A stretch of 12,846 bases of DNA from an uncultured Eubacteriales bacterium. GTDB lineage: Bacteria > Bacillota > Clostridia > Oscillospirales > CAG-272. The stretch is taken from positions 1 through 12,846 of the forward strand of contig CAKRWK010000012.1 in assembly GCA_934417455.1 (NCBI GenBank), given 5' to 3'. This document shows, one piece after another, positions 1 through 6,706 of the stretch; the first letter of the stretch is position 1; each line of letters starts with the position of its first letter. The position numbers and the translations under genes were made by a program. Below the pieces are notes generated by a model. That model saw only the letters and a list, made by a program, of their open reading frames with translations, searched no databases and was not told the origin of the DNA.

Positions 1-1038
1 GGGAATGGTCACATGGGATTCATCGATAAACAGGATAAAATCGTCCGGCAGGTAGTCGAGAAGCGTATACGGGGTGGATCCGGGAGCACGGCCAGACAGG
101 ACGCGCGAATAGTTTTCCACGCCGGAACAAAAACCGACTTCCCGCAGCATCTCGAGGTCGTATTTTGTCCGCTCCTCTATGCGCTGCGCTTCGAGCAATT
201 TGTTCTGACGTTTGAAGAATGCCACGCGTTCGTGCATTTCTTCTTCGATTTCGGCCAGTGCCGCTTCCCTGCGTTCATCCGACACAGCGTAGTGCGTTGC
301 CGGGAACACGGCAACATAGGAAAGCACTTCAAGTACCTTTCCCGTCACGGTCTCGATACGGGAAATACGGTCGATTTCATCCCCGAAAAATTCCACGCGG
401 ATGGCTTTCTCCGTACTGGACGCCGGGAATATTTCCACGACGTCTCCGCGCACGCGAAACTTGTCGCGGACGAAGTTCACGTCATTGCGTTCGTAACTGA
501 TGGAAACAAGGCGTCGGATAAGTTCGTCCCTTGACATCTGCATGCCGGGGCGCAAAGAAATGAGAAGTCCCTGATACTCCGAAGGGTCGCCGAGCGAATA
601 TATACAGGAAACCGACGCCACGATGATAACGTCGCGCCGCTCGAACAGTGCCGAGGTTGCGCTGTGGCGGAGCATATCTATCTCCTCGTTTATCATCGCA
701 TCCTTTTCGATATACATGTCTTTGCCGGGAATGTACGCCTCCGGCTGATAGTAGTCGTAATAGGAAACGAAATACTCAACCGCGTTTTCCGGGAAGAAAG
801 AACGGAATTCCGTACAAAGTTGCGCGGCCAGCGTTTTGTTGTGTGCCAATACTAACGTTGGCCGGTTAAGTCTTGCAATGACATTGGCCATGGTGAATGT
901 TTTACCGGAACCCGTCACGCCGACGAGCGTCTGCGCGCGTTCTCCCGCTTCAATGCCACGTACTAGCGCATCGATGGCCTGCGGTTGGTCACCGGTCGGA
1001 GAAAACGGGCTTTTGAGTATAAAAGGTTGGTCGGTCAT
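1..1038 (-). CDS. uvrB: UvrABC excinuclease subunit B, N-terminal 346 residues (3' end outside window)
   Basis: UvrB is the damage-verifying helicase-like subunit of nucleotide excision repair; UvrA loads it on DNA and it then recruits UvrC. The reading frame opens with ATG at 1038-1036 behind a good AAGGAG and stays open to the left edge. Visible landmarks are the Walker A loop GVTGSGKT (residues 40-47), HNKTLAAQL (66-74), the damage-probing beta-hairpin region with [12 protein letters not shown] (93-104), and the DEAD-like box DESHV (339-343) just before the edge. The complete family is about 650-680 residues, so a little over half is present; helicase motifs IV-VI and the UvrC-binding tail lie outside. 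No frame damage is seen. I saw no LexA/DinR-type box (GAAC-N4-GTTC) in its promoter region, so SOS control is not supported by this sequence. Identification is very secure. Confidence 0.98.
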   Translation of the reverse strand, partial: MTDQPFILKSPFSPTGDQPQAIDALVRGIEAGERAQTLVGVTGSGKTFTMANVIARLNRPTLVLAHNKTLAAQLCTEFRSFFPENAVEYFVSYYDYYQPEAYIPGKDMYIEKDAMINEEIDMLRHSATSALFERRDVIIVASVSCIYSLGDPSEYQGLLISLRPGMQMSRDELIRRLVSISYERNDVNFVRDKFRVRGDVVEIFPASSTEKAIRVEFFGDEIDRISRIETVTGKVLEVLSYVAVFPATHYAVSDERREAALAEIEEEMHERVAFFKRQNKLLEAQRIEERTKYDLEMLREVGFCSGVENYSRVLSGRAPGSTPYTLLDYLPDDFILFIDESHVTIP

Positions 1039-1086
1039 AAATTTCTCCTTCCGGCGTCCGTGCGACATCTTGTATTTTACCCGATT

Positions 1087-1115
1087 CTTATACACCAAAT
1101 TTCGCGCGATGTAAA
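1087..1115 (-). promoter_or_regulatory. sigma-A-type promoter for uvrB
   Basis: On the minus strand a TTTACA (-35, 1115-1110) and a TATAAG (-10, 1092-1087) are separated by exactly 17 bp. The predicted start of transcription is about 40-45 nt upstream of the uvrB ATG. It is divergent from the rpsF promoter, with about 50 bp between the two -35 boxes. Confidence 0.7.
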
Positions 1116-1164
1116 GTGGTATTTAAAAAGTTTACACAAAACGGCGGAATTTTGCGAAAAACAG

Positions 1165-1193
1165 TTGACAGCCGAAGAAATATATGGTATAAT
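1165..1193 (+). promoter_or_regulatory. consensus sigma-A promoter for rpsF-ssb-rpsR
   Basis: A perfect TTGACA (1165-1170) and perfect TATAAT (1188-1193) with a 17-bp spacer. This is the strongest promoter in the window, fitting a ribosomal protein operon. Transcription should begin near 1200, giving an rpsF leader of about 70 nt. Confidence 0.93.
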
Positions 1194-1205
1194 GGCTCTC
1201 AGTCA

Positions 1206-1262
1206 GGATAAATATCCGACTCCTTGCCGCAGGAAATGCGGCCTTAACGACCATAAGGAGGT
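1206..1262 (+). promoter_or_regulatory. candidate S6:S18 autoregulatory leader of rpsF mRNA
   Basis: The leader can fold into an outer stem CTCCTT (1220-1225) with AAGGAG (1255-1260), which buries the Shine-Dalgarno. Inside it is a hairpin GCCGC (1226-1230)/GCGGC (1238-1242) with a 7-nt loop, and an unpaired 3' strand of about 12 nt. An alternative hairpin CCTTA (1242-1246)/TAAGG (1254-1258) also pairs the Shine-Dalgarno. It is established that the S6:S18 complex binds a structured leader of its own rpsF mRNA in many bacteria; that this leader is such a site is inference from position and fold. The small GGATA/TATCC element at 1206-1217 could be a separate short hairpin. Confidence 0.5.
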
Positions 1263-1270
1263 GTATTCAG

Positions 1271-1648
1271 ATGGAAAAGAAAATGTGTTCTTACGAAACT
1301 CTCTTTGCCGTAAACGGCAACCTCTCCGAAGAGGAAGCAAAAGCGGTTATCGAGAAGTTCGCGGCTCTGGCGAAAGAGAACGCAACCGATGTCACTGTAA
1401 ACGAATGGGGCAAGCGCAAGTTCGCTTATCCTATCAATTATGTGACCGAAGGTTACTATGCTCTTCTCGGCTTTACGAGCGAACCGACTTTCCCGCTTGA
1501 ACTTGAGCGTGTGCTTGGCATCACGGAATCCGTGCTTCGCTATATGACCACGACCAAAATCGCAAGCGGCGCAAAGGCGCCTGCCGTGACTGAAGAAGTC
1601 AAGGCGGAAGAGAACGCGGAAGTTGCCACCGAAGCGACGGAAGCATAA
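1271..1648 (+). CDS. rpsF: 30S ribosomal protein S6 (bS6)
   Basis: S6 binds 16S rRNA together with S18 in the platform of the small subunit. The 125-residue product opens MEKKMCSYETLFAV and contains the family's conserved stretch GKRKFAYPINYVTEGYY (about residues 48-64), followed by ERVLGITESVLRYMTTT. From about residue 101 there is a low-complexity Ala/Glu acidic tail, common in Bacillota S6 proteins and presumably disordered. The start at 1271 is preceded by AAGGAGG with a 9-nt spacer; the Met at codon 5 is less well spaced. It is the first gene of an operon with ssb (19-nt gap) and rpsR, the classical arrangement, and its leader may be autoregulated. Confidence 0.98.
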   Translation: MEKKMCSYETLFAVNGNLSEEEAKAVIEKFAALAKENATDVTVNEWGKRKFAYPINYVTEGYYALLGFTSEPTFPLELERVLGITESVLRYMTTTKIASGAKAPAVTEEVKAEENAEVATEATEA

Positions 1649-1667
1649 GTAAGCGGAGGAAATCAAA

Positions 1668-2150
1668 ATGGCAGGTTTGGGCTTCAATAAAGTCATTCTG
1701 CTCGGTCGTCTGACCGCAGATCCCGAATTAAAGCAAACGACAAGCGGCATTTCCATATGCAACTTCTCGATTGCCGTTGACCGCCGCACGTCCAAGAACA
1801 ATGAACAGAATCAACCGCCCGTTGATTTTATCAACATTGTGGCTTGGAGAGAACGCGCAGAGTTTGTCTGCCGTTATTTCAAGAAGGGCAACCCGATTCT
1901 TGTCATGGGTCAGCTTCAGGTAAGAAGTTGGACGGACAACCAGGGTCAGAAGAGATACGCCACCGAGGTACAGGCCGATGAGGTTAGTTTCACGGGTTCT
2001 GCGGCAACCGCAGGCGCGGACGCACCGTCCGCCGCTCCCGCACAAGGCGGCAATCGTTATACGCCCGACGCATACAGCGCACCTTCATTCAACAGTGCGC
2101 CGAGTGCGAATTTTGAAGAAATTCCGAGTGACGAAAGCCTTCCCTTCTGA
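1668..2150 (+). CDS. ssb: single-stranded DNA-binding protein
   Basis: SSB coats single-stranded DNA during replication, repair and recombination and recruits partner enzymes through its C-terminal tip. The 160-residue protein has the OB fold in residues 1-110: FNKVILLGRLTADPELK, FSIAVDRR, the FINIVAWRERAEFV strand, VMGQLQVRSWTD and the closing YATEVQADEV. A low-complexity Ala/Pro/Ser/Asn linker follows, and the protein ends in the acidic tip SDESLPF, the form of the conserved DDDIPF partner-docking peptide. GGAGG lies 8 nt before the ATG, and the gene sits between rpsF and rpsR as usual. Its length is normal for a housekeeping bacterial SSB. Confidence 0.97.
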   Translation: MAGLGFNKVILLGRLTADPELKQTTSGISICNFSIAVDRRTSKNNEQNQPPVDFINIVAWRERAEFVCRYFKKGNPILVMGQLQVRSWTDNQGQKRYATEVQADEVSFTGSAATAGADAPSAAPAQGGNRYTPDAYSAPSFNSAPSANFEEIPSDESLPF

Positions 2151-2179
2151 CGAAGGCCGGCCGAGTCCGTCCGCGACAT

Positions 2180-2216
2180 GACTCACTGCCCGGATGATAT
2201 ACAGAAATTGTGAGTC
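2180..2216 (+). promoter_or_regulatory. hairpin in the ssb-rpsR spacer
   Basis: A perfect 7-bp inverted repeat, GACTCAC (2180-2186)/GTGAGTC (2210-2216), with a 23-nt loop, lies immediately upstream of the weak rpsR ribosome binding site (AAAGG near 2219-2223). The spacer is 82 nt, long for this operon. It could be an RNA processing or translation-control element; it has no U-tract and is not a terminator. Confidence 0.35.
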
Positions 2217-2232
2217 GGAAAGGTTGATTATC

Positions 2233-2484
2233 ATGGAAAAGACCGAACTTCAGCGTCCCGCATTCCGTCCGATGCACAGAAGAAAGAAAGTCTGCATCTT
2301 CTGCCAGGATAAAGTTGAATGCATCGATTATAAGGATGTGGCCAAACTCAGAAAGTTCATTTCCGAGAGAGCCAAAATCCTTCCCAGACGTGTCTCCGGC
2401 ACCTGCGCCCTGCATCAGCGTGAGCTGACCACGGCTATCAAGAGAGCCCGTCAGATGGCACTTCTGCCCTACGTTTCCGACTGA
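2233..2484 (+). CDS. rpsR: 30S ribosomal protein S18 (bS18)
   Basis: S18 forms the platform heterodimer with S6 on 16S rRNA. I take the start at 2233 (83 residues, [11 protein letters not shown]...), preceded by AAAGG with a 9-nt spacer. An in-frame ATG at 2194 would add 13 unlike residues and has no ribosome binding site. The conserved core is present: [32 protein letters not shown], then [26 protein letters not shown]. The cysteines (CIFC near residues 19-22, another Cys near 28, CALH near 58-61) give a metal-ligand arrangement like the zinc-ribbon form of S18 rather than the cysteine-free form. It is the last gene of the rpsF operon and is followed directly by a terminator. Confidence 0.97.
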   Translation: MEKTELQRPAFRPMHRRKKVCIFCQDKVECIDYKDVAKLRKFISERAKILPRRVSGTCALHQRELTTAIKRARQMALLPYVSD

Positions 2485-2496
2485 TTCGCCGGATAC

Positions 2497-2537
2497 AAAA
2501 AATCCCGCGCCGATATACCTTCGGCGCGGGATTTTTT
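2497..2537. terminator. bidirectional intrinsic terminator between rpsR and dgt
   Basis: The GC-rich arms TCCCGCGCCGA (2503-2513) and TCGGCGCGGGA (2521-2531) enclose a 7-nt loop and are flanked by A6 (2497-2502) and T6 (2532-2537), so the full stem is 17 bp. With a T-run on either strand it can end both the plus-strand rpsF operon and the minus-strand dgt transcript, whose stop codon is only 5 bp away. Confidence 0.95.
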
Positions 2538-2541
2538 CGTA

Positions 2542-3753
2542 TCAGTCCATAAGGTCTTCAAAATACCCATGGTAATGAAAGTCGATTTCGCTGTCCGGGA
2601 AAAGGAACTTATACAGTTCCGTGCAATAATCATCCGTCATGGAAGCCATATAATCCACCACAATCTGATTGGGTTCCGTGTCAATGTACGGTGTCGGCGG
2701 TGTGTAATGATTGTTGGTGACAAAATCAATGTGATGGCGATAAATCGGAGAAGAGGTATTCCCTGTTTTCAGGTCGCGCAGCAGATGTTCGTACAGGCGC
2801 TGCATCACGGGGCGGACGGTTCCGTCCAGAACACGGGTCAATTTCTCCGTGCGGTAAATCTGTTCGTAATTCTCTTTTTTGGCCGCTTTCAGTCCCTGAT
2901 AATGTTCCGCATCCATTTTGATGTACGGATGCCCGTAACTGTTTTCGATAATATTGACTTCCAGATTGTTGATAATCTCCGCATTGATGGTACCGATACC
3001 GGTTTCTCCGAGTGCCACATCGGAATGCAGCAGTTTGGCGCGTTCGGCATCCTGCCTGTCTTTGCCGAGATAAGCAATCATATCGGAAACGCGGACAACG
3101 CACCCTTCCAAGGTGGACGGTACGGTTTTCAGTATGTTGGCCTCATCCACATAACAGGATTCGACAATGCGGTCAAATTCAGCAAAATCCGTAAGTTTCT
3201 GCGGATGATATTCCTCCATTTCAAATTCACCGTTGTGCGCAAGAATGCCGTCCAGTGTATCCAGCGTGATATTCAGAGGAAATATACCGTCAAGAACGCG
3301 CACGCTGTGCACGTTGTGATTGAAATAGCGGCCGGTCTCGGCATAATACATTTCGGACAGATACCGTTCCCCGGCATGCCCGAACGGCGTGTGCCCGATA
3401 TCATGTCCCAAGGCAATAGCCTCAATCAGGTCGAGATTCAGACCGAGAACGGCGCCGATGGAACGGGCAATGCGGGAAACGAGTTGCACATGCAGTGCGC
3501 GGCGTGTAATATCGTCGTTTTTATAAAAGGAAAAAACCTGCGTTTTGTCGGTATACCGGTTATAGTACGGGCTGTGCATGATTTTGTCGACATCGCGCAC
3601 GTAGGCGGGACGCCAAACGGATTCCTTATCATAAAAAGGATTGCGCCGTACGGCCATCGCACCGGAGGCGGCGTAGCGCGGACTTGTGTTGTTGGCACGG
3701 TCGTGACGGATGCGTTCCGTCAGTTCCGGAGAAATTTTTTCGTAATTCGGCAT
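2542..3753 (-). CDS. dgt: dGTP triphosphohydrolase-like HD-domain protein
   Basis: Family members hydrolyse dNTPs to the deoxynucleoside and tripolyphosphate, affecting nucleotide pools. The 403-residue protein has the HD metal-binding set: His88 (RRALHVQLVSRIAR), His117-Asp118 in LGHDIGHTPFGHAGE (115-129), and Asp224 in RVSDMIAYLGKD. The N-terminal part with NPFYDKESVWRPAYVRDVDKI (about 38-58), the RYTDKTQVFSF motif (66-76) and the HNVHSVRVLD helix also fit dGTPase-like proteins. It is shorter than the E. coli enzyme (about 505) and nearer the Bacillota type, whose substrate preference is often dNTP-general; substrate therefore is not settled. AGGAGAGGAG precedes the ATG. It is a single gene with its own promoter and is convergent with rpsR. 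Confidence 0.9.
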   Translation of the reverse strand: MPNYEKISPELTERIRHDRANNTSPRYAASGAMAVRRNPFYDKESVWRPAYVRDVDKIMHSPYYNRYTDKTQVFSFYKNDDITRRALHVQLVSRIARSIGAVLGLNLDLIEAIALGHDIGHTPFGHAGERYLSEMYYAETGRYFNHNVHSVRVLDGIFPLNITLDTLDGILAHNGEFEMEEYHPQKLTDFAEFDRIVESCYVDEANILKTVPSTLEGCVVRVSDMIAYLGKDRQDAERAKLLHSDVALGETGIGTINAEIINNLEVNIIENSYGHPYIKMDAEHYQGLKAAKKENYEQIYRTEKLTRVLDGTVRPVMQRLYEHLLRDLKTGNTSSPIYRHHIDFVTNNHYTPPTPYIDTEPNQIVVDYMASMTDDYCTELYKFLFPDSEIDFHYHGYFEDLMD

Positions 3754-3777
3754 AGTCGCTCCTCTCCTTCTTCAAAT

Positions 3778-3806
3778 ATATTAACATACCGCTCCGAAAA
3801 AGTCAA
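3778..3806 (-). promoter_or_regulatory. sigma-A-type promoter for dgt
   Basis: Minus-strand TTGACT (3806-3801) and TAATAT (3783-3778) with a 17-bp spacer, about 25 bp upstream of the dgt ATG. The -35 box abuts the T-run of the rpsT terminator, so transcription of dgt restarts immediately after rpsT ends. Confidence 0.75.
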
Positions 3807-3842
3807 TAAAAAAAGAAAAATCCGCCGGGTCAAGCGGATTTT
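3807..3842 (-). terminator. rpsT intrinsic terminator
   Basis: Reading the minus strand, AAAATCCGC (3842-3834) pairs with GCGGATTTT (3825-3817) around an 8-nt loop, followed by an interrupted T-rich run down to 3807. It begins 11 nt after the rpsT stop codon. Confidence 0.85.
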
Positions 3843-3853
3843 CCATGACGGCA

Positions 3854-4117
3854 TTACGCCATTTTATTGTAAGCAAGGGTAAAAGCAGACTTCTTGTGAG
3901 CGGCATTGTTCTTGTGAAGAATACCGTGAGCAACTGCCTGGTCAACTTTCTTCACAGCGAGTTTATACATCTCGGAAGCGGCGGTCTTGTCACCGGACGC
4001 AACAGCGGCATAGTACTTCTTGATCACTGTTTTCATCTGGGATTTCACCATCTGGTTTCTGAGAGCCTTTTTCTCGTTGACGAGAATGCGCTTTTTCGCA
4101 GACTTGATATTAGCCAT
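3854..4117 (-). CDS. rpsT: 30S ribosomal protein S20 (bS20)
   Basis: S20 is a primary 16S rRNA-binding protein of the small-subunit body. The 87-residue, lysine-rich protein has the family's all-helical signature: MANIKSAKKRILVNEKKALRNQ at the N-terminus, the KSQMKTVIKKYYAAV helix and the C-terminal DQAVAHGILHKNNAAHKKSAFTLAYNKMA. TAAGGAG lies 7-8 nt before the ATG. It is monocistronic, with its own promoter about 110 bp upstream and a terminator just after the stop. The 105-nt leader has a moderate hairpin (plus-strand 4175-4181 with 4186-4193); autoregulation by S20 is known in enterobacteria, but I cannot identify such a site here. Confidence 0.97.
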   Translation of the reverse strand: MANIKSAKKRILVNEKKALRNQMVKSQMKTVIKKYYAAVASGDKTAASEMYKLAVKKVDQAVAHGILHKNNAAHKKSAFTLAYNKMA

Positions 4118-4229
4118 TTTCTTCTCCTTATAAAATTAGGTAATCCACAGGAAGTCTCCGTCTGCAACTGAGAGGGTTTGCAAAAGCAAAGCCTTATCTG
4201 TCAGAATACTCTTTTACATACATTACAGC

Positions 4230-4258
4230 ATTGTATCATACTTTTTCCGAAAAATCAA
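4230..4258 (-). promoter_or_regulatory. sigma-A-type promoter for rpsT
   Basis: Minus-strand TTGATT (4258-4253) and TACAAT (4235-4230) with a 17-bp spacer. Its spacer and -35 overlap the first of two tandem TTTTC-C-GAAAA dyads. It is divergent from the ylxM promoter, with 37 bp between the two -35 boxes. Confidence 0.75.
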
Positions 4259-4272
4259 TACTTTTCCGAAAA
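4242..4272. repeat. two tandem TTTT(T)C-C-GAAAA(A) dyads
   Basis: TTTTTC-C-GAAAAA (4242-4254) and TTTTC-C-GAAAA (4262-4272) are perfect dyads around a central C, with centres 19 bp apart, and form part of a near-direct repeat 'actttt(t)ccgaaaaa'. They lie on the rpsT promoter, between the divergent rpsT and ylxM promoters. A related string occurs at the dgt promoter (3794-3808). An operator or simply an A/T-rich UP-type element are both possible. Confidence 0.35.
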
Positions 4273-4295
4273 AATAATTATTTTTTTGTAAGGTA

Positions 4296-4324
4296 TTGAC
4301 AAACTGTCCGTACTGTGTTATACT
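4296..4324 (+). promoter_or_regulatory. sigma-A promoter for ylxM-ffh-rpsP-khpA
   Basis: Consensus TTGACA (4296-4301), 17-bp spacer, TATACT (4319-4324), with an A/T-rich stretch just upstream (4269-4288) that could act as an UP element. The ylxM start is about 35 nt downstream of the predicted initiation site. Confidence 0.88.
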
Positions 4325-4365
4325 TGTAAAGTAATTTGGTTTACACATTATGCAGGTGAAGCAAC

Positions 4366-4707
4366 ATGTTTGAGAAAAATATGAAGTATGCCTATCTGAC
4401 CGATATATATGGCGGTCTCCTCGAAAAACACGCCCGCGAATGGATGGATGCCTACTACAACGAGGATTTGTCCCTTGCCGAAATCGCCGAAGGCACGGGT
4501 ATTTCCCGTCAGGGCATACGGCAGAACATCAAAAAATGCGAAGAGATGCTGGACCTGTACGAAGAGAAACTCGGTCTTTTGAAAAAAAGCACGGAAGCCG
4601 CCGCCATGGCGGACGAACTTTCGCGCATCGGCGATGCCGCGCCGCTCTCCGAGGCAGACAGAAAGGCCATATGCGCCTTGGCCGCGCGCCTGAAAAGTCT
4701 TATGTAA
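4366..4707 (+). CDS. ylxM: YlxM-family (UPF0122) helix-turn-helix protein, SRP-associated
   Basis: YlxM proteins are small helix-turn-helix proteins related to sigma region 4, nearly always encoded next to ffh; a streptococcal homologue modulates SRP activity, but the general role is unsettled. The 113 residues include the family pattern YLTDIYGGLLEKHAREWMDAYY (about 10-31), the helix-turn-helix LSLAEIAEGTGISRQGIRQNIKKCEEML (about 35-62) and a following basic/acidic helix YEEKLGLLKKS. AGGTGA precedes the ATG at 4366; a second in-frame ATG at 4381 lacks a comparable site and would shorten the conserved start. The stop overlaps the ffh ribosome binding site (TAAAGGAGA), indicating translational coupling. 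It heads the operon. Confidence 0.93.
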   Translation: MFEKNMKYAYLTDIYGGLLEKHAREWMDAYYNEDLSLAEIAEGTGISRQGIRQNIKKCEEMLDLYEEKLGLLKKSTEAAAMADELSRIGDAAPLSEADRKAICALAARLKSLM

Positions 4708-4717
4708 AGGAGACACT

Positions 4718-6052
4718 ATGTTCGGTAACCTTACGGAAAAACTGGCAAATGCCTTTAAGAAATTCAGAAACAAAGGAAAACTGACGGAAGCGGATGTCAA
4801 GGAAGGCATGCGCGAAGTCAAACTTGCGCTTCTTGAAGCGGACGTCAATTTCAAAGTCGTCAAAGATTTCACAAAAGCCGTCACGGAACGCGCCGTCGGC
4901 TCGCAGGTGCTCGAAAGCCTGCTTCCCGCCCAACAGATTGTCAAGATTGTCAATGAAGAACTGACAAAACTTATGGGCAGCGAAAACGCGAAACTCGAAA
5001 TTTCTCCCAAACCTCCGACCGTCATTATGATGGTCGGTCTGCAGGGTGCCGGAAAAACCACGCATACGGGCAAACTTGCCGCCATGTACAAGAAAAAGGG
5101 CAAACATCCTCTGCTCGTTGCCTGCGACGTATACCGTCCGGCCGCCATTGACCAATTGAAAATCGTCGGCGAATCGGTGGACGTTCCCGTGTTTTCCATG
5201 GGAGCGAAAATCTCCCCCGTGGAAATCGCCAAAGCCGGCGTGGAACACGCAAAGAAAAACGGTCTCGACATGGTATTTATCGATACGGCCGGCCGCCTTC
5301 ATATCGACGAGGGACTGATGCAGGAACTTGTCAATATCAAAACGGCCGTTTCACCGACGGAAATTCTGCTGACGGTCGACGCCATGACGGGACAGGACGC
5401 CGTCAACGTGGCGCAGAGTTTCAACGAACATCGTGACATTACCGGCGTCGTTCTTACGAAAATGGACGGCGATACGCGCGGCGGCGCCGCGCTGTCGGTA
5501 CGTTATATCACGGGCAAGCCCATCAAATTCGTCGGTACCGGCGAAAAGATGGATGCCATTGAGCCCTTCTACCCCGACCGCATGGCTTCCCGTATTCTCG
5601 GCATGGGCGACATACTTTCCCTGATTGAAAAAGCCGAGGCCGCCTTCGACGAGAAAAACGCAAAAGAACTGGAGAAAAAATTCCGCGAACAGTCATTCAC
5701 GCTGGACGACTTTCTCTCACAGATGTACCAGTTAAAGAAGATGGGCAATCTCGACCAACTTATCGGTATGATTCCCGGTGCCAACGCCAAAGGCATGAAG
5801 GATTTGCATATCGATGAGAAGCAAATGTCCCGTACCGAGGCCATGATACTCTCTATGACCCGTGCGGAACGCGACCGTCCCGATATTATCAACGGCTCCC
5901 GCCGCAAACGTATCGCGCGCGGCTCGGGAACGTCGGTCGAAGACGTCAACCGTCTGTTAAAACAGTTTGACCAGATGAAAAAAATGATGAAGCAATTCTC
6001 TTCCCCCGGCGGCAAACGCCGCATGTTCGGCGGGATGAAGATGCCCTTCTGA
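4718..6052 (+). CDS. ffh: signal recognition particle protein Ffh (SRP54)
   Basis: Ffh is the GTPase and signal-sequence-binding subunit of the SRP, delivering nascent membrane and secreted proteins to FtsY. The 444-residue protein has the N domain (1-95, with the ALLEADVNFKVVKDF motif), then the G domain: GLQGAGKTT (107-115), the insertion-box stretch DVYRPAAIDQL (137-147), DTAGR (189-193) and TKMDGDTRGG (247-256). From about residue 325 comes the methionine-rich M domain with the finger-loop region KKMGNLDQLIGMIPGAN and the RNA-binding segment ERDRPDIINGSRRKRIARGSG. It ends with a Met/Lys/Gly-rich tail. Length and motifs are complete. AAGGAG lies 7 nt before the ATG, and the gene is 10 nt downstream of ylxM. 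Confidence 0.99.
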   Translation: MFGNLTEKLANAFKKFRNKGKLTEADVKEGMREVKLALLEADVNFKVVKDFTKAVTERAVGSQVLESLLPAQQIVKIVNEELTKLMGSENAKLEISPKPPTVIMMVGLQGAGKTTHTGKLAAMYKKKGKHPLLVACDVYRPAAIDQLKIVGESVDVPVFSMGAKISPVEIAKAGVEHAKKNGLDMVFIDTAGRLHIDEGLMQELVNIKTAVSPTEILLTVDAMTGQDAVNVAQSFNEHRDITGVVLTKMDGDTRGGAALSVRYITGKPIKFVGTGEKMDAIEPFYPDRMASRILGMGDILSLIEKAEAAFDEKNAKELEKKFREQSFTLDDFLSQMYQLKKMGNLDQLIGMIPGANAKGMKDLHIDEKQMSRTEAMILSMTRAERDRPDIINGSRRKRIARGSGTSVEDVNRLLKQFDQMKKMMKQFSSPGGKRRMFGGMKMPF

Positions 6053-6123
6053 CAAATGTCCATTACCGAAGTTAACCCAAAACAAAAGAAAAATAAATTA
6101 TTTAATTTTTGGAGGAAAACCCA

Positions 6124-6369
6124 ATGTCAGTCAAAATCAGACTCAAAAGAATCGGCGCCAAGAAGGCTCCTTTTTACCGTGTTATCGTCGCGGATGAAAG
6201 ATCCCCGAGAAACGGTAAATTCATCGAGGAAATCGGTTACTACAATCCCCTGACCGATCCTGCCGAAATCAAAATCGACGCGGAAAAAGCAACCAAGTGG
6301 ATTGCCAACGGCGCTCAGCCGACCGACACCGTCCGTGCTCTGCTGAAGAAGAGCGAAATCCTTAAATAA
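6124..6369 (+). CDS. rpsP: 30S ribosomal protein S16 (bS16)
   Basis: S16 is a small-subunit assembly protein. The 81-residue product [42 protein letters not shown] has the family's conserved N-terminal half nearly unchanged and ends [10 protein letters not shown]. The ATG at 6124 sits 8 nt after GGAGG (6111-6115); an in-frame TTG upstream at 6109 precedes that site and is rejected. A 71-nt A/T-rich spacer separates it from ffh; no clear promoter is seen in it, so it is probably part of the ylxM operon. Confidence 0.98.
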   Translation: MSVKIRLKRIGAKKAPFYRVIVADERSPRNGKFIEEIGYYNPLTDPAEIKIDAEKATKWIANGAQPTDTVRALLKKSEILK

Positions 6370-6383
6370 TCGGGTAACCGACA

Positions 6384-6617
6384 ATGGATCTGAAACAAAC
6401 GCTCGCGGACATCGCCCGTGCCATCGTGGACTCTCCCGATGCCGTACAGGTGGAAGAAAATATCGACGGTGATAACGTTGAACTTGTCCTGACGGTTGCG
6501 CCCGACGATACCGGTATGGTCATCGGCCGTCACGGTAAAATTGCGAAAGCAATCCGTCAGATCATGAAAGTGGCCGCTGTTCGCACCGGCAAACATGTGA
6601 CTGTCGAAATCAAATAA
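6384..6617 (+). CDS. khpA: KhpA KH-domain RNA-binding protein (YlqC family)
   Basis: KhpA is a small single-KH RNA-binding protein that, in streptococci, partners with KhpB/Jag and affects cell elongation and RNA-level regulation. The 77-residue protein is essentially one KH domain: an N-terminal helix (LKQTLADIARAIVDSP), a strand (NVELVLTVAPDD), the GRHGKIAKAIRQIMKVAA segment with the RNA-gripping GxxG loop (GRHG, about residues 48-51), and the closing strand KHVTVEIK. It lies 14 nt after rpsP, the common Bacillota position. The ribosome binding site is poor (only GGGTAA), suggesting coupling to rpsP translation. Confidence 0.95.
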   Translation: MDLKQTLADIARAIVDSPDAVQVEENIDGDNVELVLTVAPDDTGMVIGRHGKIAKAIRQIMKVAAVRTGKHVTVEIK

Positions 6618-6618
6618 C

Positions 6619-6693
6619 GAAAAAGACTGTATTCTCACATCGTAAAGCACCGTTTTTCGCGGCGACTTTGTTGTTGCGGATGCAGTCTTTTTC
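6619..6693 (+). terminator. long hairpin with U-tract between khpA and glpK (terminator or attenuator)
   Basis: GAAAAAGACTG (6619-6629) is perfectly complementary to CAGTCTTTTTC (6683-6693), an 11-bp stem around 53 nt that can partly fold itself. The descending arm contains T5 and ends 2 nt before the glpK Shine-Dalgarno (GGAGG 6696-6700). It could end the ylxM-khpA transcript. As no separate glpK promoter is evident, it could instead be a read-through control point; Bacillus glp genes are controlled by GlpP-dependent antitermination at leader inverted repeats, but applying this here is inference. Confidence 0.5.
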
Positions 6694-6706
6694 TCGGAGG
6701 AAATGT

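Noticed and set aside
1039..1164. SOS (LexA/DinR) box upstream of uvrB
   Set aside because: Neither the GAAC-N4-GTTC nor the CTGT-N8-ACAG pattern is present in the spacer.
2155..2162. GGCCGGCC palindrome after ssb
   Set aside because: An isolated 8-bp GC palindrome without flanking symmetry or T-run; probably chance, not a terminator.
2569..3882. 437-codon open frame on the plus strand opposite dgt
   Set aside because: It is the antisense shadow of dgt, has no ribosome binding site, and its translation has no recognisable domain; the minus-strand frame has full HD motifs.
6668..6706. Upstream TTG start for glpK adding 13 residues
   Set aside because: The ATG at 6707 follows GGAGG at proper spacing and gives the family's usual N-terminus.
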